Source of the DNA: Kosakonia oryziphila | GTDB taxonomy: Bacteria > Pseudomonadota > Gammaproteobacteria > Enterobacterales > Enterobacteriaceae | Assembly: GCF_900094795.1 (NCBI RefSeq) | Contig: NZ_FMBC01000007.1 | Location: 62,001 to 126,000 of the forward strand | Length of the DNA stretch: 64,000 nt | Direction of reading: 5' to 3' | Part shown: piece by piece, positions 59,792 to 64,000 of the stretch | Layout: each line of letters opens with the position of its first letter | How positions within the stretch are numbered: the stretch's first letter is position 1 | Notes under the pieces: model-generated | What the model was told of the DNA's origin: nothing | Databases searched by the model: none | Seen by the model: the letters and a program-made list of their open reading frames with translations, nothing else | Made by a program: the position numbers and the translations under genes

Positions 59792-60528
59792 TAAGCCCCC
59801 TTACCCAGCGAAGCGTTGATGGCTTTCAGGGTTGCGGCTGGATCTGCAGATTGCGTAACCGGGCGTCCAATTACCATATAATCAACGCCTGCAAGCTGCG
59901 CCTCTTCCGGCGTCATAATCCGTCGTTGATCGCCCGCCGCACTGCCCAGAGGACGAATGCCTGGTGTCACCAGTTTAAACGCCTTACCCAACTCTCTTTT
60001 GAAACGTACGGCTTCCTGAGCAGAGCAGACCACGCCATCAAGGCCACACTGCTGCGTCAGACGCGCCAGACGCTCCGCATACTCTGCTGGTGAAGTGTTG
60101 ATGCCCAGATCCTGTAAATCGCTAGCTTCCATGCTGGTTAACACAGTAACAGCGATCAGGAGCGGCGCATCAGAACCAAAAGAGGATAGCGCCTCTTTCG
60201 CCGCCGTCATCATCCTTGCCCCACCAGAGGCGTGAACGTTAACCATCCACACACCGAGGTCTGCCGCCGCTTTCACCGCATGCGCCGTGGTATTAGGGAT
60301 ATCATGAAATTTCAGGTCGAGGAAAATATCAAAACCACGCTGTTGCAGATCGCGTACCAATTGCGGCCCGAACAACGTAAACATCTCTTTGCCCACTTTC
60401 AGGCGGCAATCGCGGGGATCGATGCGGTCGACAAACGCCAGTGCTTTGTCGCGGTTATCGTAATCAAGTGCGACTACCACCGGGGAAGCAGTCACAGCGC
60501 GGGAAGTCGGTAAAGGAGTAGATGTCAT
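59791..60528 (-). CDS. pyrF: Orotidine-5'-phosphate decarboxylase PyrF
   Basis: 245 residues, E. coli length. TIM barrel with catalytic [10 protein letters not shown] (Asp-Lys-Asp array), VALDY near the N-terminus and phosphate loop [14 protein letters not shown]. Last step of UMP synthesis. ATG 60528 is chosen from the family N-terminus; the frame to 60567 starts in the leader. Confidence 0.96.
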   Translation of the reverse strand: MTSTPLPTSRAVTASPVVVALDYDNRDKALAFVDRIDPRDCRLKVGKEMFTLFGPQLVRDLQQRGFDIFLDLKFHDIPNTTAHAVKAAADLGVWMVNVHASGGARMMTAAKEALSSFGSDAPLLIAVTVLTSMEASDLQDLGINTSPAEYAERLARLTQQCGLDGVVCSAQEAVRFKRELGKAFKLVTPGIRPLGSAAGDQRRIMTPEEAQLAGVDYMVIGRPVTQSADPAATLKAINASLGKGA

Positions 60529-60716
60529 GATCAGACCTTCTGAAATGAGGCACCCGCACAGGCGCAAAGTGAATAAACGGCGTGCATTCTACCTGCGGGA
60601 GCCTGGAAATAACAGTTCCCATTTTTTACCTGTAAAGCGATGTTACTGCGCAGATCTGACAGATGAGCGTTAAAACTCAATAGTATGTTGTAACTAAAAT
60701 AAGATCTTTTAAAAAA

Positions 60717-61886
60717 TCACTGCCCATCGAGACCGCGAATAGGCTTAACCGTTGACCACGCCCGGCATGACGGACAGTGCCAGTAAATGGTAAATGCCGT
60801 AAAACCGCACTTATGGCAACGGTAGCGCGGTTTACTACGGACTTGCTCACCCACCATATCACGCAGCACCATCAGACTCTCTTTCGCGCGTCCTTCCTCT
60901 GCATCATTCAAGTGGTAATCGATAAGTTTGTGGAACACGCGCATGGTCGGATGACGCTGTAGCTGTCGGGTAACGTAGCTCTGCGCAGCATCAGCCCCAT
61001 CACGCTGTTCAATAATTTCCGCCAGCATCAGTTCCGCAGTAGCGCCAACGTTCTCTTCAGCACAACGCTGCAGAAATGCTGCCCACTCGTCCTTTTTGCC
61101 CAGTTGCTGATAGCAGGTCTGGAGCATATCCAGCGTTTCGCACACCAGATCTTTATCCTGCTCGATCACCCGCAACAGCGTTTCGACCGCTTTGGCGTAC
61201 TCTCCGTTGCTCATGAAGACCCGACCCATCATGATGGAGACGCGCGGACTATTGCGATCGGCGGCAGCGCCTTTTTTCAGCAGCCCCATCGCGCGATCCA
61301 TATCTTCATTGCCCATCTGTTGCAGCGCCAGTTCACAGTAAAAATGGGCGATCTCGACAAGCTGCTTCTCTTTACCGAGTTTCACCAGACGCTCTGCCAC
61401 ATCAATCGCTTTCTGCCACTCACTGGTGGCCTGATAAATTTGCAGCAATTGCTGTAGCGCGTTGACGCGAAAATCCGTTTCATCAACCAACTGGTTGAAC
61501 ATATCTTCGGCCCGGTCATACAGACCCGCCGCCATATAGTCACGACCCAGTTGCTGCACGGCCAGCAACCGCTGCTCGTAGGTGAGCGAAGCGCTTTCCA
61601 TCAGCGTTTGATGTATGCGGATAGCGCGATCCACTTCACCGCGCGAGCGGAACAGGTTGCCAAGGGTGAGATGGGCTTCGACGGTCCCGGTATCCTCTTT
61701 CAACATCTCGAGGAACAGGTCTACCGCCTTATCTTGCTGGTTGCTAAGTAACAGGTTAACCCCGGCCACATATTCACGTGACAGCCGGTTGGCTTCATCC
61801 TGCTTTGTTTGTTGAGCATTTCTGCGCCCCATATACCAGCCGTAGGCAGCCGCGACAGGTAACAGCAGAAAAAGCAACTCCAGCAT
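60717..61886 (-). CDS. lapB: LPS assembly protein LapB (YciM)
   Basis: 389 residues as in E. coli. N-terminal membrane helix, nine-odd TPR motifs, and a C-terminal rubredoxin-type metal knuckle (CHKCGF...CPSC). LapB guides FtsH to degrade LpxC and so limits LPS synthesis. Starts 6 nt after lapA. Confidence 0.96.
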   Translation of the reverse strand: MLELLFLLLPVAAAYGWYMGRRNAQQTKQDEANRLSREYVAGVNLLLSNQQDKAVDLFLEMLKEDTGTVEAHLTLGNLFRSRGEVDRAIRIHQTLMESASLTYEQRLLAVQQLGRDYMAAGLYDRAEDMFNQLVDETDFRVNALQQLLQIYQATSEWQKAIDVAERLVKLGKEKQLVEIAHFYCELALQQMGNEDMDRAMGLLKKGAAADRNSPRVSIMMGRVFMSNGEYAKAVETLLRVIEQDKDLVCETLDMLQTCYQQLGKKDEWAAFLQRCAEENVGATAELMLAEIIEQRDGADAAQSYVTRQLQRHPTMRVFHKLIDYHLNDAEEGRAKESLMVLRDMVGEQVRSKPRYRCHKCGFTAFTIYWHCPSCRAWSTVKPIRGLDGQ

Positions 61887-61892
61887 AAAATA

Positions 61893-62201
61893 TTATTCCT
61901 TCACCGCCGCTGTGCCGGAGACAACCGGAACATCAGAGGCGGGAGCAAGCTGGTGCTCAAGTCGTTTGATCTTACGTTCCGCGCGAACCAGAGAGACACG
62001 TACGCGTAGCCAGAACAGGCCGCAAATCAGCCAGCCGATAATAAACCCGGCCGCAAACAGTACAGCCAGCAGAGTAGAAATGCGATATTCGCCCTGCGCG
62101 AGCAAATAATTGAATGTCACTTGCTGATCGTTTTGCGCACCAAGCGTAATCGATACGACAAAAATCGCTAATACCAGTAAGAAAATGAGTAAATATTTCA
62201 C
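61893..62201 (-). CDS. lapA: LPS assembly protein LapA (YciS)
   Basis: 102 residues with two membrane helices (IFLLVLAIFVVSITLG and LAVLFAAGFIIGWLICGLFW) and a basic coiled tail. Co-transcribed with lapB. Confidence 0.94.
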   Translation of the reverse strand: MKYLLIFLLVLAIFVVSITLGAQNDQQVTFNYLLAQGEYRISTLLAVLFAAGFIIGWLICGLFWLRVRVSLVRAERKIKRLEHQLAPASDVPVVSGTAAVKE

Positions 62202-62341
62202 ATTACATCCCGTTATGTGGTTCAGGCGATGAATTTCTATGCAACTGACTGCACGCAGCCTTATAAGCTATCATTTTAGCGCCCATCGTGGAATGAAATT
62301 ACATAATGCCAGATTCCGATTTGCGGGCGAAATATCGGAAA

Positions 62342-63106
62342 TCAAGTCTCGCGATCTCTGGCGACAATTTCTGGCACCTCTTGCGTGGGCGGCGTTAATG
62401 GGCCGCACAGGCGCTGTGCCAACCAGGTTGCCAGCGTAACCAGCAGCCAGGACATCAACGTTGCGATCACTAAATCGCGCGGCCAGTGCATACCCAGCAA
62501 TAAACGGCTACCCATTACCCCGGTTGCCCATATTAACAGGAAAACAATGGTCCATGTCCGTCTGCGTGGCCACAGTAAACCCACGCCCAACAGCGCCCAG
62601 CTGGCAGCAAACATAGTGTGTCCGGAAGGAAAGGCAAAACCGGTCTCTTTTTGCCAATGTTTTTGTAAAAAACCAGGAATATCATGCTGCCCGGAGAGCT
62701 GTGATTTCACCAGTTCTCCCCGCGCTTTGCGCTTTAAAGCGTAGAACTCATTCGCCGGGACATCGTGCGTTTTTTCCAGCCATAACACGAAAGGACGCGG
62801 TTCCTGCACTCGCTCTTTGACGAAGGATTTTAACCCCTGCCCGACCAGAATTGCGCATCCAAGAATAGCAAACAGCATCAGCGCCGCTTTCAGGCGAAAA
62901 CGCAGGCACCAAAGAAACCAGCCGCACAGCGCCACATGCGTAATAATTCCCCATGGCTGCGTAACCGTTTCGGTTAACCAGAAGAGAAAATGGAGCCACC
63001 AGCGAGATTGCCCGGGCTGCCAACTCCAGCCGGAAACCCACATGGCCAGCGGCATCACCAATAGAATCGCCGCTCCCGCAGTTGTGCGCTTTACAATTGA
63101 CAGCAT
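62342..63106 (-). CDS. pgpB: Phosphatidylglycerophosphatase / undecaprenyl-PP phosphatase PgpB
   Basis: 254 residues, PAP2 superfamily with six helices. Motifs KSFVKERVQEPRPF, PSGHTMFA and SRLLLGMHWPRD carry the catalytic His/Asp set. Makes PG and recycles undecaprenyl phosphate. Upstream of lapA on the same strand with 140 bp between. Confidence 0.95.
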   Translation of the reverse strand: MLSIVKRTTAGAAILLVMPLAMWVSGWSWQPGQSRWWLHFLFWLTETVTQPWGIITHVALCGWFLWCLRFRLKAALMLFAILGCAILVGQGLKSFVKERVQEPRPFVLWLEKTHDVPANEFYALKRKARGELVKSQLSGQHDIPGFLQKHWQKETGFAFPSGHTMFAASWALLGVGLLWPRRRTWTIVFLLIWATGVMGSRLLLGMHWPRDLVIATLMSWLLVTLATWLAQRLCGPLTPPTQEVPEIVARDRET

Positions 63107-63302
63107 GTCCTCTCCTTTCAGATAAGCGACTCAATCATAACCGAAATATAACATTCACGCTAAAAGCGATGTATTTGTGCGTTTAACCAGCAATGGAATG
63201 GTCACTTGTAGGTGTTATTCAGTGCATTGTGGCAAAATACACCTATACAGAAGGCCAACAGGCTAAAGGTGCGCAGTGCGCCAATATAATTCGGAGATTC
63301 AC

Positions 63303-63890
63303 ATGCAACTTAAACGTGTGGCAGAAGCCAAGCTGCCAACTCCATGGGGAGACTTCCTGATGGTGGGTTTTGAAGAATTGGCTACCGGGCAAGATCACGT
63401 TGCTCTTGTTTTCGGCGATATTTCCGGGCAGTTGCCTGTCCTGGCGCGTGTACATTCGGAGTGTCTGACCGGTGACGCACTTTTCAGTTTGCGTTGTGAC
63501 TGCGGTTTTCAGCTTGAAGCGGCCCTGAATCATATCGCCGAGGAAGGCCGCGGCGTACTGCTTTACCATCGTCAGGAAGGCCGTAACATTGGTCTACTGA
63601 ATAAAATCCGCGCTTATGCGTTGCAGGATCAGGGCTACGACACCGTTGAGGCCAACCATCAACTGGGGTTCGCCGCTGATGAACGCGATTTTACCCTGTG
63701 CGCCGATATGTTCAAACTACTGGGCGTGGATGAAGTCCGCCTGCTGACCAATAACCCTAAGAAAGTGGAAATCCTGACCGAAGCCGGGATCAACATCGTG
63801 GAACGCGTACCGCTGATTGTCGGCCGTAACCCAAAAAACGAACATTATCTGGATACTAAAGCCGAAAAAATGGGGCATCTGCTGAAATAA
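63303..63890 (+). CDS. ribA: GTP cyclohydrolase II RibA
   Basis: 195 residues (E. coli 196). Zinc Cys set in [19 protein letters not shown] and GTP contacts in [18 protein letters not shown]. First step of riboflavin synthesis. Start at 63303 fits [11 protein letters not shown], with CGGAG upstream; frame to 63276 is leader. Confidence 0.97.
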   Translation: MQLKRVAEAKLPTPWGDFLMVGFEELATGQDHVALVFGDISGQLPVLARVHSECLTGDALFSLRCDCGFQLEAALNHIAEEGRGVLLYHRQEGRNIGLLNKIRAYALQDQGYDTVEANHQLGFAADERDFTLCADMFKLLGVDEVRLLTNNPKKVEILTEAGINIVERVPLIVGRNPKNEHYLDTKAEKMGHLLK

Positions 63891-63931
63891 GCTGCCGCTA
63901 TGAAAGGAAAAAGGCCTGCAAATGCAGTAAT

Positions 63932-63964
63932 GCCAGTCAGTTAAGCAACTGACTGGCTCTTTTT
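63932..63964 (+). terminator. ribA terminator
   Basis: GCCAGTCAGTT (63932-63942) and AACTGACTGGC (63947-63957) pair perfectly over 11 bp, followed by TCTTTTT. Confidence 0.9.
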
Positions 63965-64000
63965 CGGGGCTGTGGGGTATTTCCAGGGCCTCTCCTTTAC

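Overview
This window is chromosomal DNA from a member of the Enterobacteriaceae. Nearly every long gene has a clear Escherichia coli-type orthologue, and gene order largely follows the E. coli K-12 segment from cybB/gapC through hrpA, ldhA, ydbK, ttcA, tyrR, psp, sap, fabI and rnb to ribA. It is not K-12. It carries genes K-12 lacks at these places (a PqaA-like gene, a sugar-esterase-like gene, a tripartite efflux operon with an O-methyltransferase, and an RpfF-type fatty-acid signal synthase). It also lacks blocks K-12 has: smrA-abg-ogt-fnr-uspE between dgcM and mppA, the puu cluster between pspF and sapA, and ycjD between sapF and fabI. I cannot fix genus or species. The rpfF/rpfR pair would fit an Enterobacter/Cronobacter/Kosakonia/Citrobacter-like relative.

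Layout. 1-6200 is a decaying accessory zone: a partial pqaA-like gene, two serine-resolvase remnants, cybB, gapC broken by one nonsense codon, an esterase, an internally deleted aldA, a frameshifted unknown gene with a membrane-protein gene, and intact ydcF. 6606-11420 is an MFS/HlyD/outer-membrane-factor efflux operon followed by a methyltransferase. 11494-21812 is conserved core: hrpA, azoR, ydbH-ynbE-ydbL, ldhA, hslJ, ydbJ. 21813-27743 holds a cold-shock gene, a tRNA-like pseudogene, gene-poor DNA, the large ydbK and a tyrosine-integrase remnant next to ttcA, the Rac prophage target in K-12. 28716-33529 holds dbpA, a proline-rich microprotein, the FNR-controlled sRNA FnrS, zntB, the diguanylate cyclase gene dgcM and an unknown small gene.

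33820-37296 (mppA, mpaA, ycjG) is murein-peptide recycling. 37413-44820 has tpx, tyrR and the phage-shock locus pspF/pspABCD-ycjX-ycjF with its sigma-54 promoter. 44919-51107 is sapABCDF followed by fabI. 51287-58886 has yciW, rnb, the c-di-GMP receptor/enzyme gene rpfR (pdeR), convergent rpfF, yciZ and yciT. 59139-63890 has osmB, pgpB-lapA-lapB-pyrF-yciH and ribA.

The most notable system is the tail-to-tail rpfR/rpfF pair, a complete DSF-type fatty-acid signalling module (synthase plus PAS-GGDEF-EAL receptor). The family is known from Cronobacter and Burkholderia, so it is not new in kind, but K-12 keeps only the receptor. The more novel-looking items are the proline-rich microprotein just downstream of FnrS, a possible unannotated sRNA ending at 33818, the tRNA-like relic beneath a cold-shock gene, and the layered gene decay at the left end. 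Coordinates and motifs were read by eye; no search or structure prediction was run.
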